From contig JADMKJ010000001.1 of NCBI GenBank assembly GCA_015478855.1, forward strand, positions 2,842-36,787: a stretch of DNA of 33,946 nt. The letters are read 5' to 3'. Positions 16,751 through 25,872 of this stretch are shown in pieces. A program made the position numbers and the translations under genes. The stretch is from Proteiniphilum sp. Lineage in GTDB: Bacteria > Bacteroidota > Bacteroidia > Bacteroidales > Dysgonomonadaceae. Under the pieces are notes generated by a model. The model was not told the DNA's origin. It saw only the letters and a program-made list of their open reading frames with translations, and searched no databases. Each line of letters starts with the position of its first letter. Position 1 is the first letter of the stretch.

Positions 16751-18085
16751 TTATTCATCATCTTCTTCCGTGAATATATTACCGAAAACATTTTCCATGG
16801 TTGAAATGAATCCCCCCTCTTTCTTTTCCGGTTTAGCCTTCTTCTCTTTCTTTTCCGTTTTGGGATTTTTCTTTTTGTTTCCGCTGAACCAGCCGCCGGT
16901 GAAAGATCGATTATCTTCAGACTCACTCTCATCCATAGATTCCACTCTTACCAGTTCACAATCCTCCTGAGCAGTAAGCAACATTCCCAGTACCTGTGTG
17001 AATGACGGATCATTGATCAGCTCAGGAGCGTTATTGACAAGAGTCTTCTTCGCAAGAGCCTTTCTCACAGACAATTTAAGCTTTTGGGTGAGGTAGAGAT
17101 CCAGATTCCTTAATTGCGACCCTCCACCGGTGATAATCAACCCCGCCCCCAGCTGGCCCTCGTATCCGGAGAGGCTTATCTGTTCCTTGATGTTGGCGGT
17201 GATCTCATCCAGACGCATGCCAATCACTTTATTCAGCTCTGCCAGGTCTATATCAGGTTTGGTTGAAAAGGGAGATGAAAAAAGAGGTCCATCCTGATTC
17301 TCGAATGCTTTGCCGAATTTTATCTTGAGCTGCTCCGCATCATTCTCGGTAAAGTTCAGTGCACATATATCTTTTGTAAGGTTCTTACCACCAAAGGGGA
17401 TGACGACCATACGGCGGAGAATTCCATTCTTATATACTGACAGTGTGGTTGTCCCGGCACCGAAATCAAGGTAAGCACAGCCCAGCTCTTTCTCTTCTTC
17501 GTTCAAAGCAATCTCAGCTGAGGCAGTAGCTCCCACAATATAATCCGCAATTTTAAGCTCTGTCTTTGAGGAGATGCTCTTTTGAATATTGGTCAGCAGA
17601 TTGGGCCTCCCTACAATCAGTTCAAAGCCGGCCTCAATTTGTGCACCTGTGACACCTACCGGGCTACGTTCAGGCTTGTCATCAATATAATACTCCGCAT
17701 CAGCAACCCTGTAATTACGCTTCATCTCGGGCTGGAATTTTTCGGCTGACTTGCGCAGCTGCTTCACCACCTCGTCTGTAACCATTCCTGAAGAGAGCTG
17801 TTGCATCTCATTGAACTCCATGGTATGCAATGATTGTCCGGCAAGTGAGACATAGACACTTCCGATTTTGCGGCCGATGCTATTCTCAAGCATCATCACC
17901 AGCCTTTGTATATTGGCTCCGGCTTGTTCAATGTTGTAGACCATTCCCCTGCGGACTGAACTAACAGAGTCAATGGTACCGCTGGCCATGACGGAGATGA
18001 CACCATTCTCATTTTTACGCCCGACAACCCCCTTAATTCGGGAGGTTCCCAGATCTATTACAGCTAAGAAACCTGTTTGCGTCAT
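16751..18085 (-). CDS. ftsA: Cell division protein FtsA
   Basis: An actin-like ATPase that tethers FtsZ filaments to the inner membrane. It has 444 residues. It starts with the actin-fold phosphate loop FLAVIDLGTSRIKGVVGR (6-23). The inserted SHS2/1C domain follows (about 85-165, with SVYVSLAGQSLHTMEF just before it). The second nucleotide-binding strands are CAYLDFGAGTTTLSVYKNG and GAGLIITGGGSQLRNLDLY. The C-terminus has a strongly basic, low-complexity linker (NKKKNPKTEKKEKKAKPEKK) ending in an amphipathic GGFISTMENVFGNIF helix, the likely membrane-targeting sequence. The basic linker is longer than in the enterobacterial protein. It is flanked by ftsQ and ftsZ in the standard order. The 136-bp gap upstream is larger than most in the cluster and could hold an internal promoter, although no exact -7 box is there. 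Confidence 0.95.
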   Translation of the reverse strand: MTQTGFLAVIDLGTSRIKGVVGRKNENGVISVMASGTIDSVSSVRRGMVYNIEQAGANIQRLVMMLENSIGRKIGSVYVSLAGQSLHTMEFNEMQQLSSGMVTDEVVKQLRKSAEKFQPEMKRNYRVADAEYYIDDKPERSPVGVTGAQIEAGFELIVGRPNLLTNIQKSISSKTELKIADYIVGATASAEIALNEEEKELGCAYLDFGAGTTTLSVYKNGILRRMVVIPFGGKNLTKDICALNFTENDAEQLKIKFGKAFENQDGPLFSSPFSTKPDIDLAELNKVIGMRLDEITANIKEQISLSGYEGQLGAGLIITGGGSQLRNLDLYLTQKLKLSVRKALAKKTLVNNAPELINDPSFTQVLGMLLTAQEDCELVRVESMDESESEDNRSFTGGWFSGNKKKNPKTEKKEKKAKPEKKEGGFISTMENVFGNIFTEEDDE

Positions 18086-18221
18086 ATTAATTGGTTGATG
18101 AACTTTTGGTTATATGTTGCTTTACAAACATCCTGTAACGTTTTTTGTTTGAACATTAACATCATTTTATAGGTGCTCACCCAGAAAACAGACAAAGGAT
18201 AATCTTTCACAGCGTATTCGT

Positions 18222-18953
18222 CTACTTTCGTGTGCATACCACCTGGCTGTCATATTTCAGGTTTATCGCCGAGTAGCGGTTCCATCCCACAATGTTTAAT
18301 CCCTCCTCCACAAAATGGACAAATTTGGATAACTTTGCCGGATAATCATCCAGGCTACCCATAATAATCCTGAAGTCTCCCACACGGGGAATCAACTCCA
18401 CATCCCTGTTGTGGTGTACCACGATCTGTTCAATCCAGGCATCCCAGTCGGGATTATTGTGAAGAAACATGGCGAAATCAAAGAGTTCGTTCTGTGCATA
18501 CTCTTCATCAATCATGCCCGTAGCAATGGGAACATAGACAGCGAAGCTTGAGGAGACAGGCATGATCCGGCGATCTTTATCTACATAGAAGTTACCATTC
18601 ATGCTGGAGACCACTCTTAATACAGGCTCACGCTGATGAATGGTTGCGACGATGGAACCTCCCGGTGTCAGGTATACTTCTGCCGACTCAACCAGTTTAT
18701 TGGTGAGAATGGTGTCCCGGATAGCCAGCGTGTTGATCTCTGCAAATGTCTTTCCTACAGGATGCAAATCATATCTCTTTACCAGGTTCACAATATCGCG
18801 TGAAAGCACAAACTGTGTACGGACACTATCTTTGATAACTACCTCAAAGCTCTCGCACAACTGATTGCGCGATGAGTCCCTGAAATAGTTCGCTGAAAAA
18901 ATCAGGTATCCTATAACCAGCACAGCCACCAATATTACAAGGAATTTCTTCAA
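18222..18953 (-). CDS. ftsQ: Cell division protein FtsQ
   Basis: A bitopic inner-membrane protein that connects early ring proteins to the FtsL/FtsW/PBP complex. It has 243 residues: a cytoplasmic tail of three residues, a membrane helix at about 4-22 (FLVILVAVLVIGYLIFSAN), then a periplasmic region. A POTRA-like segment spans about 38-110 (VLSRDIVNLVKRYDLHPVG, VESAEVYLTPGGSIVATIHQREPVLRV). It is followed by the beta domain with FYVDKDRRIMPVSSSFAVYVPIATG and a C-terminal WNRYSAINLKYDSQVVC strand. Similarity across phyla is weak, and the call depends on topology, the REPV motif and the position between murC and ftsA. The gap to murC is 71 bp. Confidence 0.9.
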   Translation of the reverse strand: MKKFLVILVAVLVIGYLIFSANYFRDSSRNQLCESFEVVIKDSVRTQFVLSRDIVNLVKRYDLHPVGKTFAEINTLAIRDTILTNKLVESAEVYLTPGGSIVATIHQREPVLRVVSSMNGNFYVDKDRRIMPVSSSFAVYVPIATGMIDEEYAQNELFDFAMFLHNNPDWDAWIEQIVVHHNRDVELIPRVGDFRIIMGSLDDYPAKLSKFVHFVEEGLNIVGWNRYSAINLKYDSQVVCTRK

Positions 18954-19024
18954 TCTTTCATCTGTTTTGATTCCGTTTGCAAAGATACATCAAGATGTTC
19001 AATGAGAGGGTAAATTTATAAACA

Positions 19025-20404
19025 TTAAACATTCAACCGATACTTCTCCCTCAGCAGCTTCTCTATTGCAGGCAACAGACGGTCTATATCACCGGCCCCG
19101 AACGTTACAAGCAGCTCCAGTGGTTTACTGCGAAGCAACCGTGGCAACTCGGTCTTACTACAGATTATCTTCTGCGGTGAAGTGATCCTGTCGAAAATGA
19201 GCTGCGAGGTGACACCTTCAATAGGCTCTTCACGTGCCGGATAAATATCAAGGAGGATCACATCATCTGCCAGTGACAGGCTTTCTCCAAACTGAGCAGC
19301 AAAATCACGTGTACGTGAATAGAGATGTGGCTGAAAGACAGCAGTCAGCTTTTTGTCCGGGTAGAGTGCTTTAATCGAACGGATAGCCGCTGTGAGTTCC
19401 TCCGGATGATGGGCGTAATCATCAATAAAAACGATATCCTGCGACTTGATATGAAAATCGAAACGCCGCCTTGCTCCGCTGAAAGTTTGCATGGCATAAC
19501 GTATCTCCTGCGGTGTGACACCGCACAACTCAGCTGCAGCGATGGCAGCCACGCTGTTCTCGATATTCACCTTCATCGGTACACCTAAGAAGATATCTTC
19601 AATCTTCCCGCCGGGTGAAACATAATCAAAAAGTATCTCTCCGTTTCCGATTCTTATATTCTCTGCATGGTAATCACCCTCCGTTTCTGAATAACTCCGT
19701 ATTGTGACGGAAGTGTCGCAGCGGGGTGTCACTGCCGCATCTTTCTTAACCAACAGATGTCCCTGTGGGCGGATCAGAGAGGTGAACATCTCAAAACTCT
19801 CCCTGTAAGCCCCGGCGGTGCCGTAGATATCAAGATGATCGGGATCGGCAGAGGTGATGATTGCAATCCAGGGTTTTAACCAGTGGAACGAACGGTCATA
19901 CTCATCAGCCTCAACAACGGTGATGTTGCTCTTTTCAGACAGCAGCAGGTTACTGTCGTAGTTCTTCATTATACCTCCCAGAAAAGCATTACAATCGACC
20001 TCTGACTGTCGCAGCAGATGTGCCGTCATGCCGGAGACGGTTGTCTTACCATGTGTACCTGCTACACAGATGGCATCGCTCGTTTTGGTGATCTCGCCCA
20101 GCAGCTGTGCACGTTTCATCAGTGTATAACCGTTCTCCCTGAAGAAATTCAGCTCACCATGCGTTGTGGGTACTGCAGGAGTGTAGACGATGAGTGTCTT
20201 TTCCATGTCAATGAATTCACCCGGGATCTCCTGCAGATCATCATTGTAGTGAACAAAGGCACCCTCCTCCCGTAACAACTCGGTGAGCGCTGACGCTGTA
20301 CGGTCGTACCCTCCCACATTCTTTCCATTTGCAAGAAAAAAGCGGGCAAGGTTACTCATGCCAATTCCTCCAATACCTATAAAATATATATTCCCGTAAT
20401 TCAT
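19025..20404 (-). CDS. murC: UDP-N-acetylmuramate--L-alanine ligase
   Basis: Adds the first amino acid of the stem peptide, L-Ala, to UDP-MurNAc with ATP hydrolysis in the cytoplasm. The 459 residues are the expected length. Residues 8-17 (FIGIGGIGMS) form the Rossmann-like UDP-binding loop typical of MurC. The ATP loop is GTHGKTTVS (116-124), with His118 being the MurC-type variant of the Mur ligase P-loop. VVEADEYDRSF and ITSADPDHLDIYGT carry the Mg-binding and DHxD-type residues, and IDDYAHHPEEL is the C-terminal domain motif. It lies between murG and ftsQ. The 153-bp gap to murG is the largest gap in the middle of the operon and contains an inverted repeat. Confidence 0.97.
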   Translation of the reverse strand: MNYGNIYFIGIGGIGMSNLARFFLANGKNVGGYDRTASALTELLREEGAFVHYNDDLQEIPGEFIDMEKTLIVYTPAVPTTHGELNFFRENGYTLMKRAQLLGEITKTSDAICVAGTHGKTTVSGMTAHLLRQSEVDCNAFLGGIMKNYDSNLLLSEKSNITVVEADEYDRSFHWLKPWIAIITSADPDHLDIYGTAGAYRESFEMFTSLIRPQGHLLVKKDAAVTPRCDTSVTIRSYSETEGDYHAENIRIGNGEILFDYVSPGGKIEDIFLGVPMKVNIENSVAAIAAAELCGVTPQEIRYAMQTFSGARRRFDFHIKSQDIVFIDDYAHHPEELTAAIRSIKALYPDKKLTAVFQPHLYSRTRDFAAQFGESLSLADDVILLDIYPAREEPIEGVTSQLIFDRITSPQKIICSKTELPRLLRSKPLELLVTFGAGDIDRLLPAIEKLLREKYRLNV

Positions 20405-20448
20405 CTTCCTAGTTCCTCTCCCCTACAGCTTAGTCATTTATTCAACTT

Positions 20449-20519
20449 TTTCGCATGTTCACAATATTCACAAAACATTGTCAGTATAGAAGTTAACTGT
20501 ATATATATATCATGCGAAA
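20449..20519. repeat. Inverted repeat in the murG-murC gap
   Basis: TTTCGCATG (20449-20457) and CATGCGAAA (20511-20519) are perfect 9-bp inverted copies separated by 53 AT-rich bases, which include a (TA)n tract near 20500. It lies within the 153-bp gap downstream of murG and upstream of murC. It could fold as a long stem-loop in the operon mRNA or be a two-site operator. No function is assigned. Confidence 0.5.
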
Positions 20520-20557
20520 CTTGAATCATTTAACTTTACAGCACTACATCTAAACGA

Positions 20558-21709
20558 TTAATTCCGTATTATCTTTTCAATCTCATCCACGATCCGTTTT
20601 GCAGAATCATGCTGTGCCAGCTGCGCAATCTGTCTGCTCAGGCTTTTCAGCCGCTCATCGTTCTTCACGAGCGAAAGTGCCACATCCATTAGCAGGTCGG
20701 TTGCCAATGTATCTGAAACCATCACGGCAGCATCTTTGTTGACCAGCGACTGTGCATTTTTTGTCTGATGGTCCTCTGCCACATTGGGTGATGGCACCAA
20801 CACCACCGCCTTAGCGAGGAGGCAGAACTCCGATATGGATCCGGCACCGGCACGTGAGATCACCAGGTCGGCCACAGAGTATGCCCAATCCATTCGTGAT
20901 ACAAAATCAAACAGATGCACGTTGGCAGGTATCTTACCCTCAGCCTGTAACTTTTGCATCTCACTGAAATAGTACTTCCCGCATTGCCAGATTACCTGTA
21001 CATCCTCTGCCAGTGACAACTTAGGAAAAGATGCAATAATACTTTCATTGAGCGTGCGGGCTCCTAAGCTTCCCCCCAGCATCAGGATCGTTCTTTTATC
21101 GGGATTGAGTTGAAAAAATTCATATCCCTTCATGCTATTCTCTTTCGAGATCACCAGGTCCTGGCGACAGGGGTTTCCTGTAAGCACTATTTTCTCTTTC
21201 GGGAAGAACGTATCCATCCCTTCATATGCCACACAGATGGTTGCAGCCTTTTGCGCCAGCATCTTATTGGTTACACCTGCGTAGGAGTTCTGTTCCTGTA
21301 TGAGTATAGGCACACCATTCGCTGAGGCAGCCCTGAGTGTGGGTCCGCTGGCATATCCACCCACACCCACTGCGATATCAGGTTTGAAATCGGTCACAAT
21401 TCTACGTGCAAGCTTCATGCTCCTGAGCAACTTCAATGCTACAGGGACATTCTTCAGCAGGTTCTTCCTGTTGAATCCGGCCACAGGCAATCCAATAATC
21501 TTATAGCCGGCTGCAGGAACACGCTCCATCTCCATACGATCTTCCGCACCAACGAACAGTATTTCTGCATCAGGCCACCGCTCTCTGATGCCGTTGGCAA
21601 TAGAAATAGCAGGGAATATATGTCCGCCGGTACCACCGCCACTGACGATTACTCTCAGCGGGGGTTTGTTGGCGGCAGCATCTGATTTGACACTCTGTAT
21701 GTTGCTCAT
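20558..21709 (-). CDS. murG: Lipid II synthase (UDP-GlcNAc transferase MurG)
   Basis: A peripheral inner-membrane GT28 glycosyltransferase that adds GlcNAc to lipid I, giving lipid II. It has 383 residues. The first 17 residues (MSNIQSVKSDAAANKPP) are a polar extension before the canonical strand LRVIVSGGGTGGHIFPA, whose G-loop (24-30) binds the lipid-linked acceptor. Later motifs are GVGGYASGPTLRAA, ILIQEQNSYAGVTNKML, ILMLGGSLGARTLNE (the second G-loop) and the donor-binding LVISRAGAGSISEF with PSPNVAEDHQTKNAQSL. ftsW ends 40 bp upstream, and murC follows after 153 bp. Confidence 0.97.
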   Translation of the reverse strand: MSNIQSVKSDAAANKPPLRVIVSGGGTGGHIFPAISIANGIRERWPDAEILFVGAEDRMEMERVPAAGYKIIGLPVAGFNRKNLLKNVPVALKLLRSMKLARRIVTDFKPDIAVGVGGYASGPTLRAASANGVPILIQEQNSYAGVTNKMLAQKAATICVAYEGMDTFFPKEKIVLTGNPCRQDLVISKENSMKGYEFFQLNPDKRTILMLGGSLGARTLNESIIASFPKLSLAEDVQVIWQCGKYYFSEMQKLQAEGKIPANVHLFDFVSRMDWAYSVADLVISRAGAGSISEFCLLAKAVVLVPSPNVAEDHQTKNAQSLVNKDAAVMVSDTLATDLLMDVALSLVKNDERLKSLSRQIAQLAQHDSAKRIVDEIEKIIRN

Positions 21710-21749
21710 AATATATCTCTTAATAACATTGAAAAAGAGGATTGTTCAT

Positions 21750-23126
21750 TCAATTTTGGATCACCTCAAAATCTACTTTATCTTCGGGCTGCCTGTCAAT
21801 CTCCTCCATCATCAAAGAAAAGTCGTTCTTCTCATGATCATCTTCATCGTTCTGATCTATCTCATTATTCTCAACTGTCACTTCCTCTTTTTTCTTCTTT
21901 ACGATTCCAAAGCGGTCAGCGCTTAAGATAAGCCCAAAATAAGCGCAGGTGATCAATGTAGATGTGCCACCACGGCTTATCAATGGTAACGGCTGACCTG
22001 TTACGGGTATTAGATTGACAGCTACCGCCATATTGATAAAGGCCTGCACGGAGAGCATCAATGCTGATCCCAGTACGAGATACTTGGGAAACATCTTCTC
22101 CGTTTTCCGGGCAATCATGCCGGCGCGTATCATGATGATCACATAGAGAAGCAGCACAAACAAACCTCCCAGAATTCCCATCTCCTCAATAATGATTGCA
22201 TAGATAAAATCGGAATAGGCTTGTGGCAGAAAATCGCGTTCTGTACTGTTTCCGGGGAAGACACCCAACACACCACCATTGGCGATCGCAATCTTGGCAT
22301 GGGCCACCTGGTAATTCTCATCGGTGACAGAATAATACTCCTCTTCAGACAATTCACCGGCTGCATCAAAATGAGAGATACGGTTCTGCCATGTTCCCAG
22401 ACGGCTTAAAGGACCGCTATCTGTCCAGCTCGCGGGAATCACGTTCAGCAGCAATACAAAGAGAAGCACTGCTGCAATACCTAAACCGGCCACCTTCAAC
22501 AAACGTGTGAGCTTCACATTCCCAATGAACATCAGCAGATAGCATACCCCGAAGAGTAGCACAGCCGTGGAGAGGTTATCCATGGCGATAATGGCACTTA
22601 CCATCACCATCAAGCCAATCATCCACTTGAAGAGTAGCCCGTCGTTCTGTCCGTTCTGCTTGCTCAGTAGAAAGGCGATGGTACCCATCAGCGATATCTT
22701 GGCCAGCTCGGATGGTTGTATGGTGATACCCATAAATGATATCCATCGCTCAGCACCATTGACGGTCGTACCGATAAACGGGGTCAGGATCAGCAATACG
22801 ATGGCACCCATCAGCACAAAGATCAAAAGTGAGAAATAGCGGTAGGGTATGTTATGAATAAGTAATATCACTCCTACCCCTCCTATTAAAAACATGGCAT
22901 GCCGCAGAATAGGTCCCCAGATGCTCTGGTGACGATAAACGATAGTGCTTGTGGCACTGAAGATCTCCACCAGTGAGATCACACAAAGGATGATAAAGAC
23001 CGACCATACCACTTTGTCACCCTTGAATATTTTACGTCCAACATCACGCAACGTGAATGCCGGTTCCACAATATCCGCTTCAGGAGGTGGAAGTGGATTA
23101 TTTATATTATTGAATTGATCTGACAT
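21750..23126 (-). CDS. ftsW: Septal peptidoglycan polymerase FtsW (SEDS family)
   Basis: A polytopic inner-membrane glycosyltransferase that polymerises lipid II at the septum together with the class B PBP encoded upstream. It has 458 residues: a proline- and acid-rich cytoplasmic head (1-35), then about ten hydrophobic helices between 40 and 405. SEDS motifs seen are GAERWISFMGITIQPSELAK (about 124-143), AYSDFIYAIIIEEMG (303-317, with the putative catalytic Asp306) and PVTGQPLPLISRGGTS (374-389). The large extracytoplasmic loop at 232-300 is normal for the family. Unusual is the roughly 50-residue acidic tail (about 409-458: NNEIDQNDEDDHEKND and onward), which could contact other cytoplasmic division proteins. 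The gap to murD upstream is filled with 8-bp-periodic repeats. Confidence 0.96.
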   Translation of the reverse strand: MSDQFNNINNPLPPPEADIVEPAFTLRDVGRKIFKGDKVVWSVFIILCVISLVEIFSATSTIVYRHQSIWGPILRHAMFLIGGVGVILLIHNIPYRYFSLLIFVLMGAIVLLILTPFIGTTVNGAERWISFMGITIQPSELAKISLMGTIAFLLSKQNGQNDGLLFKWMIGLMVMVSAIIAMDNLSTAVLLFGVCYLLMFIGNVKLTRLLKVAGLGIAAVLLFVLLLNVIPASWTDSGPLSRLGTWQNRISHFDAAGELSEEEYYSVTDENYQVAHAKIAIANGGVLGVFPGNSTERDFLPQAYSDFIYAIIIEEMGILGGLFVLLLYVIIMIRAGMIARKTEKMFPKYLVLGSALMLSVQAFINMAVAVNLIPVTGQPLPLISRGGTSTLITCAYFGLILSADRFGIVKKKKEEVTVENNEIDQNDEDDHEKNDFSLMMEEIDRQPEDKVDFEVIQN

Positions 23127-23247
23127 ATCTTTTACCGATTTATCGATTTACTGATTTAACGATTCGCAGCGTTAATGTTTGATTTACGAGTCACATCAAC
23201 ACATCTCCACATCATTGAATCGTCACATTGTCCCATTATCACAATCT
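23127..23247 (-). repeat. Two degenerate arrays of 8-bp repeats between murD and ftsW
   Basis: Read on the minus strand. Array A (23247-23192) is seven consecutive octamers of consensus NNNATGTG: AGATTGTG, ATAATGGG, ACAATGTG, ACGATTCA, ATGATGTG, GAGATGTG, TTGATGTG. It begins over the murD stop codon. Array B (23166-23127) is five octamers: CGAATCGT, TAAATCAG, TAAATCGA, TAAATCGG, TAAAAGAT, running up to the ftsW ATG. A 25-bp spacer containing another TAAATCAA separates them. The whole 112-bp gap is therefore nearly octamer-periodic sequence. Function is unknown. Confidence 0.75.
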
Positions 23248-24579
23248 CCTTACACACTCCCTGAACTGATCACCGCGATCTTCATAATTCTTAAACAGAT
23301 CGAAGCTTGCACAACAGGGTGACAATAGCACCGTATCCCCTTTTTCGGCCAGTTCATATGCTATGTCCACAGCTTCTTTCATTGAGACAGCATCTCTGAT
23401 TACTTTTACTTTCCCGTCGAAGAAGGCATGCAGTGCGCTGTTGTCTTTCCCAAGAAAGATCAATGCCCTCGCTTTTGAGATTACCAGCTCTTCAATCTCA
23501 CTATAGTCATTACCCTTGTCCGTGCCCCCAAGAATAAGCACCGTTTTAGTGCGCATGCTCTGCAGTGCGTACCAGCAGGAGTTCACGTTGGTCGCCTTTG
23601 AGTCGTTTACATATTGCACACCACGCACCGTGGACACCTTCTCGAGCCGGTGTGGTACACCTTTGAAATCGGAGAGGGAGGTGCGTAGCTGCTCGTCGCT
23701 GACATCCATCAATTTAGCCACGATCCCCGACGCCATGGAGTTATAAACATTATGCATGCCCTCAAGGGCCAGTAGTTCCAGTTCCATATTAAATGTATGT
23801 TCTTTCGTGCAAATGAATAATTTACCATTCTCAGTGTATGCAGTGGTATGATCCCGTCTCTTTTCCCCGAAGGAGTAGTGTGTGACCATCGGCTCTATTT
23901 TCTGCAGTTCTTTTGTCACTACGGGATCATCTATCCAGTAGATGAACGCATCCTCCGTCTGCTGATTTCGCAGAATACGCATTTTGGCATCAACATAGTG
24001 CTGCATATTATGATCGTAGCGGTCCAGGTGATCAGGAGTGATGTTCAGTAACACAGCGATATCAGCTTTGAAATCATAGACTCCCTCCAGCTGAAAGCTG
24101 CTCAACTCCAACACATAATAATCGAAATAATCCTCAGCCACCTGTCGTGCGAAGCTCTTTCCTATGTTCCCTGCCAGGCCTACTTTCAACCCGGCTGATT
24201 TCAATATATGATAAATCAGGCTGGCAGTGGTTGTTTTTCCGTTGCTTCCGGTGATACAGATCATCTTTGCATCGGTATGTCTGCCGGCAAATTCAATCTC
24301 TGAGATCACATGGATGCCTTTGTCCAGCACTTTCAGCATCACCGGAACAGTGTCGGGGATACCGGGACTTTTCACAATCTCATCCGCCTCCAGCACTCTC
24401 GCCTCTGTGTGACCACCCTCCTCAAAATCGATCATGTATGCTCTCAACAGCTCCCTGTGCTCCTCTCTCAACATTCCATTGTCGGACAGAAACACGCGGA
24501 AACCTTTTTTCTGTGCAAGTATCGCGGCACCCATGCCACTCTCTCCACCCCCAAGAACTACAATCAATTTTTGACTCAT
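23239..24579 (-). CDS. murD: UDP-N-acetylmuramoyl-L-alanine--D-glutamate ligase
   Basis: Adds D-Glu to UDP-MurNAc-L-Ala in the cytoplasm, the second stem-peptide step. It has 446 residues. The N-terminal UDP-binding domain starts VVLGGGESGMGAA (7-19). The ATP loop is ITGSNGKTTTASL (109-121). LELSSFQLEGVYDFKADIAVLLNITPDHLDRYD carries the Glu/His metal and substrate residues, and the C-terminal domain has VNDSKATNVNSCWYAL and LILGGTDKGNDYSEI, with LLSPCCASFDLFKNYEDRGDQF near the end. The last motif (SPxxASFDxFKxFxxRG) is specific to MurD and separates it from MurC/E/F. The gap to mraY is 29 bp; to ftsW, 112 bp of repeats. Confidence 0.97.
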   Translation of the reverse strand: MSQKLIVVLGGGESGMGAAILAQKKGFRVFLSDNGMLREEHRELLRAYMIDFEEGGHTEARVLEADEIVKSPGIPDTVPVMLKVLDKGIHVISEIEFAGRHTDAKMICITGSNGKTTTASLIYHILKSAGLKVGLAGNIGKSFARQVAEDYFDYYVLELSSFQLEGVYDFKADIAVLLNITPDHLDRYDHNMQHYVDAKMRILRNQQTEDAFIYWIDDPVVTKELQKIEPMVTHYSFGEKRRDHTTAYTENGKLFICTKEHTFNMELELLALEGMHNVYNSMASGIVAKLMDVSDEQLRTSLSDFKGVPHRLEKVSTVRGVQYVNDSKATNVNSCWYALQSMRTKTVLILGGTDKGNDYSEIEELVISKARALIFLGKDNSALHAFFDGKVKVIRDAVSMKEAVDIAYELAEKGDTVLLSPCCASFDLFKNYEDRGDQFRECVRRL

Positions 24580-24608
24580 TTACAGTATCACATTGTTTGT
24601 CACTATTC

Positions 24609-25868
24609 TTATCTCATCTTGAGCGTCGCCAGCGCCAGCACGACCAGAATCATACCCACCAGCCAGAAACGACTCACGATCTTCGGTTCTGCCATGGGAG
24701 CAAACGGCTTTTGTACAAGAGAATCGATGCTTCCGTCCCCCGGCTTCTGATAGTGATGGTGCAGGGGTGTCATCTTGAACACACGTCTGCCCGTACCATA
24801 TTTCTTCTTTGTATATTTAAAATAGGTCACCTGTGCAATCACCGACAGCGCCTCCACGAAGAAGATACCGCAAAGGATTGGCAGTAAAAGCTCCTTATGT
24901 ATCAACACGGCAAACACGCCGATGATGCCACCCAGTGTCAGGCTGCCCGTGTCGCCCATAAACACCTGGGCCGGGTAAGAGTTGTACCATAGAAAACCGA
25001 CACAGGCTCCCACAAAAGCAGAGGCAAAAACCATCAGTTCGTCTCCCCCGGGGATATGCATGATATTCAGGTAAGAGGCAAAGTCGACACGCCCCGACAC
25101 ATAAGCCAGTATACCGAGGGCCACCCCTATGATGGCAGAGGTGCCGGAGGTCAGTCCATCCAGTCCGTCCGTCAGGTTCGCACTATTGGAGACCGCAGTC
25201 ACAATCAGTATCACCACCAGGATGAACACGACCCATACCGCCTCATCGGCAAAGTCACCCATCCAGCTTACCAGCCACCTGTAATCGAAGTTATTGTTCT
25301 TCAAAAATGGGATGGTGGTGCTTGTGGTCTTCACATCTTCGGTGAGGTAGGTCACATCTTCAATCACGTTGTTCACCCGCACTTCCATATTTTCACGCAC
25401 CACAATATCGGGACTGAAATAGATGGTCAGGCCCACAATTAGTCCCAGTCCCACCTGAGCTACAATTTTAAACTTCCCTTTCAGACCCTCTTTATCTTTC
25501 TTGAACACTTTGATATAATCATCCGCAAAGCCAAGCATACCCAGCCAGACAGTGCTTACCAGCATCAGGATGATATAAATGTTTTCCAGCTTTCCGAAAA
25601 GCAGGGTGGAAACCAATATGGAGAGAATGATGATGACACCCCCCATGGTAGGTGTGCCGCGCTTACTGTATTGTCCTTCCAGATCAAGATTACGTATGGT
25701 CTCCCCTATCTGTTTCTGCTGCAACTTGTCTATTATTCTTTTACCTGCAAAGACGCCTATAAGCAGTGAGAAAATCACCGCCATGGCAGAGCGGAACATC
25801 ACATACTGAAACATGCCTGCTCCCGGGAAATTAAGTTTATCTAAATATTCAAAAAGATAATATAGCAT
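24609..25868 (-). CDS. mraY: Phospho-N-acetylmuramoyl-pentapeptide transferase
   Basis: The inner-membrane enzyme that transfers phospho-MurNAc-pentapeptide to undecaprenyl phosphate, making lipid I. It has 419 residues, about 60 more than the E. coli enzyme. Catalytic Asp pair D116/D117 is in [31 protein letters not shown] is at 231-239, [10 protein letters not shown] at 305-314, and the His cluster PLHHHYQ at 369-374. The extra length is mainly an inserted segment at about 152-208 ([19 protein letters not shown], then [17 protein letters not shown]) between two membrane helices. I recall such an insertion in other Bacteroidota MraY proteins. It lies 4 bp after murE; murF, often found in between in other phyla, is absent. 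Confidence 0.97.
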   Translation of the reverse strand: MLYYLFEYLDKLNFPGAGMFQYVMFRSAMAVIFSLLIGVFAGKRIIDKLQQKQIGETIRNLDLEGQYSKRGTPTMGGVIIILSILVSTLLFGKLENIYIILMLVSTVWLGMLGFADDYIKVFKKDKEGLKGKFKIVAQVGLGLIVGLTIYFSPDIVVRENMEVRVNNVIEDVTYLTEDVKTTSTTIPFLKNNNFDYRWLVSWMGDFADEAVWVVFILVVILIVTAVSNSANLTDGLDGLTSGTSAIIGVALGILAYVSGRVDFASYLNIMHIPGGDELMVFASAFVGACVGFLWYNSYPAQVFMGDTGSLTLGGIIGVFAVLIHKELLLPILCGIFFVEALSVIAQVTYFKYTKKKYGTGRRVFKMTPLHHHYQKPGDGSIDSLVQKPFAPMAEPKIVSRFWLVGMILVVLALATLKMR

Positions 25869-25872
25869 ATTT

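Noticed and set aside
23127-23247. CRISPR-like array in the murD-ftsW gap
   Set aside because: Units are 8 bp, degenerate and without spacers.
24267-24887. 206-residue plus-strand reading frame across the murD/mraY junction
   Set aside because: It lies antisense to two certain genes and its translation is low-complexity Cys/His/Ser/Pro-rich with no recognisable domain.
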